DNA from: Bacteroidia bacterium
GTDB taxonomy: Bacteria; Bacteroidota; Bacteroidia; J057; JAIXKT01
Assembly: GCA_026932145.1 (NCBI GenBank)
Contig: JAIXKT010000054.1
Coordinates: 144,185-208,184, forward strand
Direction of reading: 5' to 3'
DNA: 64,000 bases
The notes below the pieces were generated by a model. That model did no database searches. It was not told where the DNA came from and saw only the letters and a program-made list of their open reading frames with translations. Within the stretch, counting starts at the first letter, position 1. The number at the start of each line of letters is the position of its first letter. The translations under genes and the position numbers were made by a program. Of this stretch, positions 1 to 9,115 are shown piece after piece.

Positions 1-53
1 TTTTCAATAGCTTCGTACTGAATATCAGTTAGGTTGGTTGGGTAGGCTTTCAT
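1..53 (-). CDS. IS5-family transposase, N-terminal fragment (continues off the left edge)
   Basis: Only 17 codons are visible, reading leftward from ATG at 53: MKAYPTNLTDIQYEAIE. The pattern YPTxLTDxQxExI is the usual start of IS5-family (IS427-like) DDE transposases. The catalytic region lies outside the window, so whether the gene is intact is unknown. It is the only gene of the element visible here. Confidence 0.65.
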   Translation of the reverse strand, partial: MKAYPTNLTDIQYEAIE

Positions 54-160
54 ACTTGCTTAATTATCTGATTAATAATCAGCAATATACAAATAAATAT
101 GTATTTAACCATGTGATATTAAATAATTTAACAATTTTTACACCATTTTTAAACAACCTC
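1..160 (-). mobile_element. IS5-type insertion sequence, one end only, cut by the left window edge
   Basis: The segment contains the start of a leftward transposase gene and, about 107 bp upstream of it, a sequence that on the minus strand from position 160 reads GAGGTTGTTTAAAAATGG. This resembles terminal inverted repeats of IS5-family elements in Bacteroidota (recalled from general knowledge). The adjoining TTA at 161-163 would fit a TNA target duplication. The other end is outside the window, so the repeat and the duplication cannot be confirmed. The element sits about 20 bp past the dapB stop and does not disrupt it. Confidence 0.6.
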
Positions 161-180
161 TTAGCCAAATATGCAATATT

Positions 181-918
181 TTAGGATCTAAGAAGTAGCT
201 CTTCAAAGGTAAAAATACCTTCTTGGGAAATTATTTTTTCTGCTGCCAAAACGCTCCCTAATGCAAAACCATTACGGTTATGAGCGTCATGGCGGATTTC
301 TATGGTATCTATTTCTGAGGTAAAGCCTACTATATGCGTTCCGGGAATTTCCCCGGCACGTGTAAAAGAAATACTTAACTCCGTATCCATAGGTGCTCGA
401 TTGGCTAAAATCGAGTTTCCTGATAAGGAAGATTTTTGCGGAAGAATATCCAGTAAATCTTGGGCAATTGTTTGGCCGGTTCCGCTTGGGCCATCTAATT
501 TATGACGATGATGCCTCTCTTCTATAAAACAATCATATTGAGGCTGCTTGGCCATTAGTTGCGCTAAGTGGCGAATGGTATGCCTAAATAGTAATGCTCC
601 TACACTAAAATTTGAGGCCCACACCAATGAACCTTTTTTTTGTGTAACCAACTGAGTTATCTGATGCAGGGAATTTTGCCAGCCGGTAGTACCCTCTACC
701 AATGGTATTCCTAAGTCAATGATTTTTTGAATGTTTCCGATACATACTTCGGGGGTAGAGAACTGAATGGCTACCGAAACCTCTGCTCTTGGGAAATCAG
801 CAATAGTTTGTAAACTGTGGGCGGGATCTACAATAGCTACTATTTCGTGCCCACGTTCAGCAGCAATAGCGGCTATTTTTTGCCCCATTTTCCCGTAACC
901 GACTAATGCAATTTTCAT
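181..918 (-). CDS. dapB: 4-hydroxy-tetrahydrodipicolinate reductase
   Basis: Cytosolic enzyme that reduces the dihydrodipicolinate precursor with NAD(P)H in the diaminopimelate/lysine pathway. The 245-residue protein has the N-terminal nucleotide-binding loop GYGKMG (residues 7-12). The catalytic block HHRHKLDGPSGT (136-147) contains the active-site histidines and lysine and the substrate-binding SGT. Length fits the family (about 240-270). It is the last gene of a leftward string, and its ATG overlaps the stop of the hydantoinase gene by one base (TAATG), so translation is probably coupled. An IS end lies just downstream. Confidence 0.95.
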   Translation of the reverse strand: MKIALVGYGKMGQKIAAIAAERGHEIVAIVDPAHSLQTIADFPRAEVSVAIQFSTPEVCIGNIQKIIDLGIPLVEGTTGWQNSLHQITQLVTQKKGSLVWASNFSVGALLFRHTIRHLAQLMAKQPQYDCFIEERHHRHKLDGPSGTGQTIAQDLLDILPQKSSLSGNSILANRAPMDTELSISFTRAGEIPGTHIVGFTSEIDTIEIRHDAHNRNGFALGSVLAAEKIISQEGIFTFEELLLRS

Positions 919-2285
919 TATCTGCGTTTCAGATATTTTCCGTATCCTCGATGTGCTAAAAATTCGTTATTTTGAACAACTACTTGGCCTCTTAAAATAA
1001 CTGTTTCACATTTTCCGGTAACTTCAACTCCTTCATAAGCAGAATAATCCACATTCATGTGGTGTGTTTTTGCCGAAATAATATGCTTTGTATTGGGGTT
1101 AAATAAAACTATATCAGCATCACTGCCAATGGCTAACGTTCCTTTTCGAGGATAGAGTTCAAATATTTTGGCTGCATTGGTTGCACTGAGAGCCACAAAC
1201 TCCTGTAAAGTAATTCGTTTTTTGGCTACTCCTTCTGAAAACAGTAGTTCTATGCGGTGTTCTATAGCGGGGTGCCCGTTCGGTATTTTGGAAAAGTCTT
1301 TTTCACCAAGCAGTTTTTTATCCCATGTAAAGGGACAATGGTCTGTTGCTACAACCTGTACAAGCCCTTGCTTGATTCCTGCCCACAGTGCTTCTTGGTC
1401 TTTCTTTTCCCGTAGTGGAGGCGACATCACCCATTTTGCAGACTCAAAACCTTTATCATACAAAGAAGCATCAAGCATTAGGTATTGAATGCAGGTTTCT
1501 GCGAATATTTTTTGGTTTCGGAATGTTGCTTTTCGCACACGGTTGAGCGCACCTTCACAAGTCATGTGCACAATGTAGCCTTGCGTATCGGTGTAGTAGG
1601 TCATATCTGCGAACCGTCCGGAGGCTTCTGCTTCGGTAATTTCTGGCTGTGATAAGTAATGATACAAGGGAGAAAGTTTTCCTTCAGAGCGAAATTTAGC
1701 CACTAAGTAATCTATCATATCGCCATTGGTGGCATGAACGGTTACTAAGGCATTATGAGGTTTGATTAACTGCATGAGCCCGGTCATTTGGCGATCGTCA
1801 ATCATCAGCGCACCTTTGTAAGCCATAAAGGTTTTGAAAGATGTTATTCCTTCTTTTTGAATTAAATCGGGGATTTCATTGGCTGTTTCTGGGTTAAAGT
1901 CTGTAACGGCAATATGGAAGGAGTAGTCGCCTACTACGTTATTTTTGGCGCGATTTTGCCATGCGTGATAGGCTTCATGAAGTGGCCTGCCTTGTGTTTG
2001 CAGCACAAAATCAATGACAGTAGTAGTACCTCCGAATAAAGCGGCACGGGTTCCGGTGTAATAGTCATCACTGGAAAAAGTTCCCATAAAAGGCATTTCT
2101 AAGTGAACGTGGGGGTCTATTCCGCCCGGAATCACATAAAGTCCGTTAGCATCTATCGTCTGTGTAGCAGAATACGGTAAATCTTTGCCAATAGCGGCAA
2201 TATGTTCTCCAACGATATAAATATCTGCGAAAAAATCAGCTTCTGCTGTAACAATGCGCCCATTCCGAATCAAAATACTATCCAT
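918..2285 (-). CDS. hydA: Dihydropyrimidinase / D-hydantoinase
   Basis: Cyclic amidohydrolase that opens dihydropyrimidine or hydantoin rings. In 455 residues it shows the metal-binding HVH (59-61, in DPHVH), the FMAYK lysine (157) normally carboxylated to bridge two metals, a histidine in TVHATNGD, and the ATDHCPF aspartate. These are the full set for the D-hydantoinase/dihydropyrimidinase branch and distinguish it from dihydroorotase and allantoinase. Which ring it uses cannot be told from sequence. It overlaps dapB by one base, and a TAnnTTTG motif upstream may give the pair its own promoter. No other pyrimidine-catabolic gene is adjacent. Confidence 0.88.
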   Translation of the reverse strand: MDSILIRNGRIVTAEADFFADIYIVGEHIAAIGKDLPYSATQTIDANGLYVIPGGIDPHVHLEMPFMGTFSSDDYYTGTRAALFGGTTTVIDFVLQTQGRPLHEAYHAWQNRAKNNVVGDYSFHIAVTDFNPETANEIPDLIQKEGITSFKTFMAYKGALMIDDRQMTGLMQLIKPHNALVTVHATNGDMIDYLVAKFRSEGKLSPLYHYLSQPEITEAEASGRFADMTYYTDTQGYIVHMTCEGALNRVRKATFRNQKIFAETCIQYLMLDASLYDKGFESAKWVMSPPLREKKDQEALWAGIKQGLVQVVATDHCPFTWDKKLLGEKDFSKIPNGHPAIEHRIELLFSEGVAKKRITLQEFVALSATNAAKIFELYPRKGTLAIGSDADIVLFNPNTKHIISAKTHHMNVDYSAYEGVEVTGKCETVILRGQVVVQNNEFLAHRGYGKYLKRR

Positions 2286-2306
2286 AGCTTACCGGTATTG
2301 TATGCA

Positions 2307-2314
2307 CAAATCTA
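2307..2314 (-). promoter_or_regulatory. Putative Bacteroidota -7 element for hydA-dapB
   Basis: On the minus strand this reads TAGATTTG, a full match to TAnnTTTG, 22 nt upstream of the hydA ATG. No convincing -33 TTTG is seen. It lies in the 48-bp gap after the TPR gene and could be an internal promoter of the leftward string. Confidence 0.45.
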
Positions 2315-2333
2315 CGAGATTTTGTTAATACTA

Positions 2334-3401
2334 TTACCTTTGACGAAGTTCTTGTGCGGCTTCTTGTGCGTCTTTCCAGTTTGGCTTTAACTGTAATGCT
2401 TTTTCATACAAAGACAATGCCTGTGAATAATCTTGAAAATGCTCATAAATAGATGCTTGCATAAAGTAAGCGCGTTCATCTTTGGGGTCTAATTGGCTTA
2501 CCCGCCGGAAATCTAATAACGCTTGGTTAAATTCCTGCAACATGAAAAAAGCGTACCCACGTTGATAAAATGCTTTGGTGAAATTTGTATCCGCCATGAT
2601 GGCTGTTTCGTATTCATCAATACTTAACCGGACAAATGTTTCTCGCTCGTGGGATTTGCTGTTCGGCGTGCGAAGTGCTTCCCACAGATAATAATTTCCA
2701 ACATTGTATTTCCCCAAAGGATGATTTGGATTTTGACGCAATAATCGTTTGTTTAGAGCTAACCCTTGTTGAAAGTTTTTTTCTTTATAAAGTAGTAATT
2801 CAAAATAGGCACCAATTGTTTTTGAATACAAACTATCTAAGGTTAAGGAATGCTCGTAGTTTTGCTTAGCAGCCGGAAGCTGATTTAGCTTGTCGTAAGC
2901 AAAGCCTTTGGCAAAAGGGTAGGCGGGGTCAAGAGAGTCTCTTTGGATGGCTAAGTCATACCATTTGAGTGATTCTTTGGGTTTATTTTGAAGCATATAG
3001 ATATTCCCGATTTGGTAATATGTTTCGGGATTATCTGATTTTAGTTCGACGGCCTTTTGGAAATCAGCCATACCGAAGTCATTGTGCTGCCACACATATT
3101 GGCAAAAGCCCCGAAAATAAAAGTAATCGGCTTGGGTGGAGTCTAATAAAACTGCTTGTTGAATATCATTCCAGGTGCGGGCAGAGTCATTGGTGCGGTA
3201 GTAAGCCATTGCCCGTTCGTAGTAGGTATTTGCGTTATTCGGGTTTTTTTTGATTTGTTCGTTCAAGCCTTCTACATATTTTTGCCAATTTATCTTTGTA
3301 GAATCTTGATTTTCATTTATTTGTTCTTTTTTTGTGGATGATGTTTGGCAGGCTTCCCACAATAAACAGATGATTAGAATCCACAGGGGATGCCGTTTCA
3401 T
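2334..3401 (-). CDS. TPR-repeat lipoprotein
   Basis: Predicted envelope lipoprotein of 355 residues. The start at 3401 gives an ATGA overlap with the cysS stop and a proper signal peptide ([18 protein letters not shown]) ending in a lipobox cysteine; an ATG 12 bp further upstream is possible but spoils this. The rest is a run of 34-residue tetratricopeptide repeats with the usual pattern (AxxxYxxAxxLxP, AYYxxGxxxxxxxxxxxAxxxFxxA), ending in DAQEAAQELRQR. Such proteins scaffold protein-protein contacts; no partner can be named. It is translationally coupled to cysS. Confidence 0.8.
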   Translation of the reverse strand: MKRHPLWILIICLLWEACQTSSTKKEQINENQDSTKINWQKYVEGLNEQIKKNPNNANTYYERAMAYYRTNDSARTWNDIQQAVLLDSTQADYFYFRGFCQYVWQHNDFGMADFQKAVELKSDNPETYYQIGNIYMLQNKPKESLKWYDLAIQRDSLDPAYPFAKGFAYDKLNQLPAAKQNYEHSLTLDSLYSKTIGAYFELLLYKEKNFQQGLALNKRLLRQNPNHPLGKYNVGNYYLWEALRTPNSKSHERETFVRLSIDEYETAIMADTNFTKAFYQRGYAFFMLQEFNQALLDFRRVSQLDPKDERAYFMQASIYEHFQDYSQALSLYEKALQLKPNWKDAQEAAQELRQR

Positions 3402-4882
3402 AGGAGTTCCCAAGTAGTGGTATTGTTGCCGTCTTTGAGTAAAATTCCGGCTTCTTTCAATTTATCGCGTATATTATCGGAGGTTTTGAAGTCTTTTTGG
3501 GAGCGTGCCTGTTGGCGGATTTCTATTAAAAGGTTCATCGCCGCAGATAGAGATTGGGTATTTGTATTTTGCTGAAAATCAGGTTGTATTCCTAAAACTT
3601 CGCTGAGAAAAATATTCATTGTTTCCTGAAACTCTTGTAAATCCTGTGGGGAGATAGTTTCTACACCTTGCTGTATTGCATGAATCCAAGATACGGCTTC
3701 AAAAATGTGTGCTATGGCAATGGCTGTGTTTAAGTCATCATACAATGCTGAAAGCAAATTTTCTTGAAGTTGCTTGATGTTGAGGGTAGAGTTTGGGGCA
3801 GTTGGTAAATTAGGGAGTAATTTCCATGCAGTTTGGATCCGTTTAAGGGCTTTTTCGGAGGCTATAAGTGCTTCATTACTAAAGTCTAAAGTGCTTCTGT
3901 AATGTGCTTGAAGGATAAAAAAGCGGATAGTTTGCGGGGAATAGGATTGTGATAAGAGGGTATGCTTTCCGGTATAAAATTCATCTAAGGTGATGAAGTT
4001 GCCGAGAGATTTTCCCATTTTTTTGCCGCTGATGGTTATCATATTGCAATGCAGCCAAAATTTAGCTTCGTTTGAAGGAGGGTGAGGGTGCGAGCAAGCA
4101 TTAGCTTGGGCAATTTCGGCTTCATGGTGCGGAAACAGCAGGTCTATACCACCTGCATGAATATCAAACTGATTTCCTAAGTATTTGGTACTCATTGCAG
4201 TACACTCTATATGCCATCCGGGGAATCCAATACTCCAGGGAGATTCCCAGCGCATCAGGTGTTCTGGTTCTGCGCGCTTCCATAGTGCAAAATCGCTTAG
4301 ATGCCGTTTTTCACTTCCTCCGGCTAATTCCCGAGTGCCGCTCATCAGGTCATCTAATTCCCGCCCAGAAAGTAACCCGTAAGCATAATGCGCCGCATAT
4401 TTCGGAACATCCAAATAAACAGAACCATTTACTTCATAAGCAAAACCATTGTCTAAGATACTCTTTATCAGCTTGATTTGCTCCGGAATGTGGCCGGTAG
4501 CACGCGGTTCAATGCTTGGGCGCAAAACATTTAAGGAATCAATGAACTTATGGTAGCGGTCAATGTAGTATTGTGCAACCTCCATAGGTTCTAATTGTTC
4601 CAGCTTTGCTTTCTGGCCAATCTTGTCTTCGCCGCTATCAGCATCTCCTACCAAATGACCAACATCAGTGATGTTTCGCACATAGCGCACCCGATAACCT
4701 AAATATTTCAAAAAACGAAATAATATATCAAAGCATATTGCCGGCCTTGCATGACCCAAATGAGGGTCTCCGTAAACAGTAGGGCCACATAAATATATCC
4801 CAACAAACGGGCTGTTTATCGGGGTAAATTTTTCCTTTTGCTTGGTTAAAGAATTGTATAGAAATAAAGGATGATTTATCAC
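3398..4882 (-). CDS. cysS: Cysteinyl-tRNA synthetase
   Basis: Class I aminoacyl-tRNA synthetase that charges tRNA-Cys with cysteine. The 494-residue protein has the HIGH-type signature as HLGH (in [10 protein letters not shown]), the metal-site region ([27 protein letters not shown]) and the KMSKS-type loop as KMGKS (in KKMGKSLGN). The glycine variant is conservative and the enzyme should be active. The C-terminal helical DALR region ([13 protein letters not shown]) is present. The start is 2 bp past the stop of the leucine-rich gene, and the stop overlaps the TPR lipoprotein gene by 4 bp, so cysS sits inside an operon. Confidence 0.97.
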   Translation of the reverse strand: MINHPLFLYNSLTKQKEKFTPINSPFVGIYLCGPTVYGDPHLGHARPAICFDILFRFLKYLGYRVRYVRNITDVGHLVGDADSGEDKIGQKAKLEQLEPMEVAQYYIDRYHKFIDSLNVLRPSIEPRATGHIPEQIKLIKSILDNGFAYEVNGSVYLDVPKYAAHYAYGLLSGRELDDLMSGTRELAGGSEKRHLSDFALWKRAEPEHLMRWESPWSIGFPGWHIECTAMSTKYLGNQFDIHAGGIDLLFPHHEAEIAQANACSHPHPPSNEAKFWLHCNMITISGKKMGKSLGNFITLDEFYTGKHTLLSQSYSPQTIRFFILQAHYRSTLDFSNEALIASEKALKRIQTAWKLLPNLPTAPNSTLNIKQLQENLLSALYDDLNTAIAIAHIFEAVSWIHAIQQGVETISPQDLQEFQETMNIFLSEVLGIQPDFQQNTNTQSLSAAMNLLIEIRQQARSQKDFKTSDNIRDKLKEAGILLKDGNNTTTWELL

Positions 4883-4884
4883 GG

Positions 4885-5736
4885 CTAAAAGATAACTTTA
4901 GTCTGTGGAAGCATTTGCCGTAACTGCTCAATAGCAGTTTTTTCTATTGGGTTGTTTTTTAGGTTAAGTTCTTTTAGGTGAGATAAACCTTTTAAATCTG
5001 AGGGAAGGGAGGAAATTTGGTTGTTACGAAGGTTTAATACTTCAAGTTTTTCAAGTTTTGCTAAAAAGATTGGGAACGTTGTGAGTTGATTGTAAGCCAC
5101 ATTTAAGATGCTGAGGTTATGTAGTTTTTGTAACGTTTCCGGAAGTTTAGTAAGACGGTTAGAGGCAATATTGAGGTTCTCTAAGTTAGTCAGATTTCCA
5201 AACTCATCAGGGAGTTCTTTAACGCCGCTAAGGTGTAAATCACAATAACGCAGGCTTTTAAGTGCGCCAAATTCCGGTGGCAAGTAAGAAAGTTCGTTCC
5301 AGCTTAGGTCAAGCCAAGTGAGTTTTGTTAAATTAGATATATTGGAGGGAACTTTGGGGATTTTATTACTACTAAGATTTAGGTAGTTTAAACTAATACA
5401 TTCGGCTAATGCCGGCGGGAAATCTTCAATTTTATTTTTTTGTGCATAAAAATATTGTAGTTCTTTTAGATTACGGATATTTTTAGGGAGCATTGAAATT
5501 TTGTTGTTACTGATGTCTAACCATTGTAATTTTTGTAAAATGCCAATTTCGGAAACTAACCACGTAAGTTCGTGGTAGCTTAGGTCCAATTTGTAAATTA
5601 AAGTCGGCTGGGCTAAGGCATCTTTAACCCGCTGGCAGGTTGGCATTTTCTTCAATTGCTCTTCGGAAAGAAGCTGCCCGCTTACAACGTTATTCAACAG
5701 TAGAAATACCCCAAGGAACGATAACAGACGAATCAT
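4885..5736 (-). CDS. Secreted leucine-rich-repeat protein
   Basis: 283 residues with a signal peptide (MIRLLSFLGVFLLLNNVVSGQ) followed by about nine 23-residue leucine-rich repeats of the form LxxLxxLxLxxNxLxxLPxx (for example LKGLSHLKELNLKNNPI). The type resembles plant-like/bacterial intracellular LRRs (LP at the repeat end), but the leader places it in the periplasm or outside. LRRs form solenoids for protein binding; there is no catalytic domain. It lies 2 bp upstream of cysS in the same string, which probably reflects co-transcription rather than shared function. Confidence 0.8.
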   Translation of the reverse strand: MIRLLSFLGVFLLLNNVVSGQLLSEEQLKKMPTCQRVKDALAQPTLIYKLDLSYHELTWLVSEIGILQKLQWLDISNNKISMLPKNIRNLKELQYFYAQKNKIEDFPPALAECISLNYLNLSSNKIPKVPSNISNLTKLTWLDLSWNELSYLPPEFGALKSLRYCDLHLSGVKELPDEFGNLTNLENLNIASNRLTKLPETLQKLHNLSILNVAYNQLTTFPIFLAKLEKLEVLNLRNNQISSLPSDLKGLSHLKELNLKNNPIEKTAIEQLRQMLPQTKVIF

Positions 5737-5805
5737 TCGGCAAAATTGATGAAAATTAATAGACTACTGTCTATAAACTGCGATGTTATGCTAAAATTAC
5801 AGTAA

Positions 5806-6441
5806 CTAATTTAGGAATGGATTATGTTTAATCTCATTCCCGATAGTAGTTTCCTGTCCGTGCCCGCTATAAACGATGGTTTCTGGCGGCAATGTTTTGG
5901 TTAGGATATTTAAACTTTGCATTAATACTGGATACGACCCTCCGGGTAAATCTGTTCGGCCAATGCTTCCGGCAAATAATACATCTCCGCATAAAACATA
6001 GCCTTCTTGTTGATTCCAGAAGCAAACGCTCCCTTGTGAATGCCCGGGTGTGTGCAATACTTGTAATATTATCTCCCCAACTTGAATTGGTTTTTGTGGA
6101 TCTATAAAGCTATTGGGTTCTGGAGAAGCCGGTAATGAAAGCCCAAAATGCTTTGCCTGCATCTGACCCTGACGGAGCAAATTTAAATCGTCTAAATGTA
6201 TTTGCAGTGGAATCTGATATTTTTGGGTAATAAAATAGTTCCCCCAAATATGGTCAATATGGCAATGGGTGTTTAGCAAAAGAACCGGTTTTAACGCTTT
6301 ATCAGAAATAAAGGATACCAATTCACGTTCTTCTTCTTGATTACTACAGCCGGGATCTATAATAATACAGTGTTTATTTGAATCCCAAATTAAATAGGTA
6401 TTTTCTGAAAATGGATTGAAGCAAAATGGTGCTATACTCAT
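5806..6441 (-). CDS. Metallo-beta-lactamase-fold hydrolase (glyoxalase II-like)
   Basis: 211 residues with every metal ligand of the fold: HCHIDH (HxHxDH), a histidine in HTPGHSQGS, the aspartate in LCGDVLFAGSIGR, and the C-terminal histidine in YSGHGQETTIG. The GRxDLPGG stretch and length match the hydroxyacylglutathione-hydrolase-like group (YcbL type), which hydrolyses thioesters such as S-lactoylglutathione or related thiols. The true substrate is unknown. No signal peptide, so cytosolic. It follows the M23 peptidase gene after 7 bp. Confidence 0.85.
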   Translation of the reverse strand: MSIAPFCFNPFSENTYLIWDSNKHCIIIDPGCSNQEEERELVSFISDKALKPVLLLNTHCHIDHIWGNYFITQKYQIPLQIHLDDLNLLRQGQMQAKHFGLSLPASPEPNSFIDPQKPIQVGEIILQVLHTPGHSQGSVCFWNQQEGYVLCGDVLFAGSIGRTDLPGGSYPVLMQSLNILTKTLPPETIVYSGHGQETTIGNEIKHNPFLN

Positions 6442-6448
6442 GGCAGTT

Positions 6449-7360
6449 TTATTTTTGTGAATAATTTAGGAATAGTAGCGGGTTGATGGGTTTGCCGTCT
6501 TTCCAGAGTTCAAGGTGTAGATGTGGGCCTGTGGTTTGTTCGCCGGAATTACCCAATACAGCAATAGCTTCTCCGGTGGCTACGTAGCTGCCGGCTTTTT
6601 TGAAAACATAACTATTGTGTTTGTAAAAAGATACTAAGTTATTGGCATGAGCGACGGCGATAACGTGGCCGGTTTCGTAGGAATACTCTGAAAAAATGAT
6701 TGTTCCGGCAGTAACAGCCCGCACTAAGGCATCTTTTTGTGCCGCAATATCAATCCCAAAATGTTGTTCTTGTTCATTGTAGCTATTTGTCAAAACCCCG
6801 TCAACGGGAGGAAGCAAGGAGATAACTACGTCAGAAATATTTTTAGGCTGCGCTGAATACGAAGCTAATACAGCTTTGGGAGGAGTGGCCGATTCAGATG
6901 AGGGTGCTGGTGGAGTTACTACCGGTGGCTCTTTTTCAGCAGGCTTGGCCGTAACTTGCGTTTGAGTGTTCCCTTGTGCCTTGATGGAGTCCTGAGCCGT
7001 AAAGTTTGCCATTCGCTTAACGTTTTCTATCAATGAATCTTGCTGAGCAATAATAACTTCCATATCTAAGACCTTTTCACGCATCTCTTTGATTTTGTTC
7101 ATCATTTCAGTATTTGTATAGCCCGGTATGAGTTCTCGAATGGGGGTGAAAACAATCAAAATAGCGGTGATAAAGAACGTCAGGAATATCGTTAAACTAC
7201 TAAAGAAAATAATGGCTCCGGAGGAAACCGTCATATCTCCAACGTTTTCTATATTTTCATTATTAATGACCAAAAAACGATAAGGACGCTTTAAAAAGCG
7301 TTTTATTTTTTGCCAACGTGTTATTTTGGGACGTAAGTCTTTATCAAGAAGACCTTTCAT
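6449..7360 (-). CDS. Membrane-anchored M23 peptidase
   Basis: 303 residues starting from the ATG at 7360; an in-frame TTG at 7378 is less likely. Layout: cytoplasmic N-terminus, one transmembrane helix (SSGAIIFFSSLTIFLTFFITAILIV region), a short coiled-coil (MNKIKEMREKVLDMEVIIAQQDSLIENV), a Pro/Thr-rich linker, then a LytM/M23 domain with the zinc ligands HFGID and GPHLHLE. M23 enzymes cut peptidoglycan cross-bridges or, when degenerate, activate amidases; the main ligands are kept here. It is the first gene of the leftward string and has its own TAACTTTG motif. Confidence 0.88.
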   Translation of the reverse strand: MKGLLDKDLRPKITRWQKIKRFLKRPYRFLVINNENIENVGDMTVSSGAIIFFSSLTIFLTFFITAILIVFTPIRELIPGYTNTEMMNKIKEMREKVLDMEVIIAQQDSLIENVKRMANFTAQDSIKAQGNTQTQVTAKPAEKEPPVVTPPAPSSESATPPKAVLASYSAQPKNISDVVISLLPPVDGVLTNSYNEQEQHFGIDIAAQKDALVRAVTAGTIIFSEYSYETGHVIAVAHANNLVSFYKHNSYVFKKAGSYVATGEAIAVLGNSGEQTTGPHLHLELWKDGKPINPLLFLNYSQK

Positions 7361-7375
7361 GGTTAAGAGAGAACA

Positions 7376-7383
7376 CAAAGTTA
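7376..7383 (-). promoter_or_regulatory. Putative -7 element for the M23-to-dapB gene string
   Basis: Minus strand reads TAACTTTG (full TAnnTTTG match), 15 nt upstream of the M23 ATG at 7360. It faces a second such motif for the divergent S8 peptidase gene. Confidence 0.5.
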
Positions 7384-7396
7384 GGTTGTTTTGTCG

Positions 7397-7404
7397 TATT
7401 TTTG
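7397..7404 (+). promoter_or_regulatory. Putative -7 element for the S8 peptidase gene
   Basis: Plus strand TATTTTTG, matching TAnnTTTG, 40 nt upstream of the ATG at 7445. No clear -33 TTTG was found. Confidence 0.4.
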
Positions 7405-7444
7405 TAAAAAAAATGTTGTATAAAAGTTTACAACTTCAATACTT

Positions 7445-9085
7445 ATGTGTTTTATTGGGCAAAAGTTTAAGATAAACCATCGTTTTTGGGTGCTTGTGTT
7501 AATTCTGGGGGTTGGGAATATGCTATATGCTCAAGAGTCGGGCAGTTGGTTTCAGTTAATATTTACCGATAAACAATCTGTTTCTCAGCCGGCATTATCA
7601 GCTCAGGCACTGAAACGCCGTATGTTGCACAAAATCCCTTTAGATAGTGCTGATTTTCCGGTTTTTTCGGGTTATCTTCAAACCTTAGCTGATGTTGGAG
7701 TTAAGCCTGCCGGCGTTTCTCGTTGGTTGAATAGTGCTTTTTGCCGCTTAGATTCCGCTACACTTAGCCAAGTAAAACAACTTGGGTTTATTCAAAAAAT
7801 TAACCCTTTAAAGGGTTTTATTCGGGACAGCACCCGCCGTGCCAAAAAACCGGATAATATCTCAAACCACCTGAAAACGAATAATCTTGAACAAGCCAGC
7901 GATACACAGCTAAATCAATTGAATATCAATAAACTGCATCAACTTGGCTATACAGGAAACAATATTCTGATAGCCGTCTTTGATAATGGCTTTGAAAATG
8001 TTTCTAAGATAGCGGCTTTTTCACACATAGACATTGTAGATTCTTATAATTTTGTTACAAACTCATCGGAGATTTATAATGAAGGTTCACATGGCACACA
8101 AACGCTTTCTGTTATTGCCGCCAATCCTTCAAGTGGCTTAACTGGAGCTGCATATCAAGCAAACTTTGCGCTATATGTTACGGAAAATAACTATTCAGAA
8201 ACGATAACAGAGGAATTTAACTGGGTACTTGCTGCGGAACGTGCTGATAGCGCAGGTGCTATGATATTCTCAACTTCATTGGGTTACACTACTTTTGATG
8301 ATGCTATCGGTAATCATACCCGTGAGACCTTAGATGGAAATACTGCTCCTATTACACAAGCTGCTAATATAGCCGCCCGAAAAGGTATTTTGGTTATCAA
8401 TAGTGCTGGTAATGAAGGTAATAAAAGCTGGCGTTATATTACTCCGCCTGCTGACGGCGACAGCGTGATTGCCGTGGGTTCAGTAAACTCTGTAGGAGTT
8501 CGTTCTTCTTTTAGCAGCGTAGGCAACAATATAGATGGGCAAATTAAACCGGATTTGATGACTATGGGCGAAAGAACTTCCGTGATTACGCCCTCTGGCC
8601 AAATAGCAACAGCTAACGGAACGTCCTTTTCTTGCCCGTTATTAGCCGGTTTAGCTGCCTGCTTATGGCAAGTTGCACCTAATCAACCTGCGTGGTGCAT
8701 CAAAGATGCCTTATTACGTGCCGCAGACCGCTTTCAAACTCCCGACAGCCTGTATGGCTACGGAATCCCAAATGCACTCAAATCTTACGGAATATTATTT
8801 AAAGCAGCTTCACCACCACCCCAACGTTATGTATTTCCCAACCCTACAACTACCTTTTTAGGTATCGCCCTCCACGAAACCGATACTACCGGAACGGCTG
8901 TATGCCAAATCTATGATACTACCGGAAAATGCGTTTTTGAACAACAATACAACCTCTCTCAAACCTATGGAGCTATCTTGCTGCTGAAAAACAATGAGTT
9001 AGCGGGTTTGAATCAAGGATATTATCTATTAAAGCTCCGAATTAATGAGAAAACGGCCTTAGAGCAAGCTATCATTATCCAATAA
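7445..9085 (+). CDS. Subtilisin-like (S8) serine peptidase with T9SS sorting domain
   Basis: 546 residues. A leader (FWVLVLILGVGNMLYAQ) is followed by an N-terminal propeptide-like region and an S8 domain. The triad is Asp180 (AVFDNGFEN), His216 (GSHGTQTLS) and Ser394 (NGTSFSCPLLAG), with the oxyanion Asn in INSAGNEGN. The last about 80 residues begin VFPNPTT and form a T9SS type A C-terminal domain, so the enzyme is probably exported across the outer membrane and anchored or released there. It is transcribed alone, divergent from the M23 gene. Confidence 0.93.
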   Translation: MCFIGQKFKINHRFWVLVLILGVGNMLYAQESGSWFQLIFTDKQSVSQPALSAQALKRRMLHKIPLDSADFPVFSGYLQTLADVGVKPAGVSRWLNSAFCRLDSATLSQVKQLGFIQKINPLKGFIRDSTRRAKKPDNISNHLKTNNLEQASDTQLNQLNINKLHQLGYTGNNILIAVFDNGFENVSKIAAFSHIDIVDSYNFVTNSSEIYNEGSHGTQTLSVIAANPSSGLTGAAYQANFALYVTENNYSETITEEFNWVLAAERADSAGAMIFSTSLGYTTFDDAIGNHTRETLDGNTAPITQAANIAARKGILVINSAGNEGNKSWRYITPPADGDSVIAVGSVNSVGVRSSFSSVGNNIDGQIKPDLMTMGERTSVITPSGQIATANGTSFSCPLLAGLAACLWQVAPNQPAWCIKDALLRAADRFQTPDSLYGYGIPNALKSYGILFKAASPPPQRYVFPNPTTTFLGIALHETDTTGTAVCQIYDTTGKCVFEQQYNLSQTYGAILLLKNNELAGLNQGYYLLKLRINEKTALEQAIIIQ

Positions 9086-9115
9086 TGATGCAATTCTCGG
9101 TAGCGAAAACTTCAT

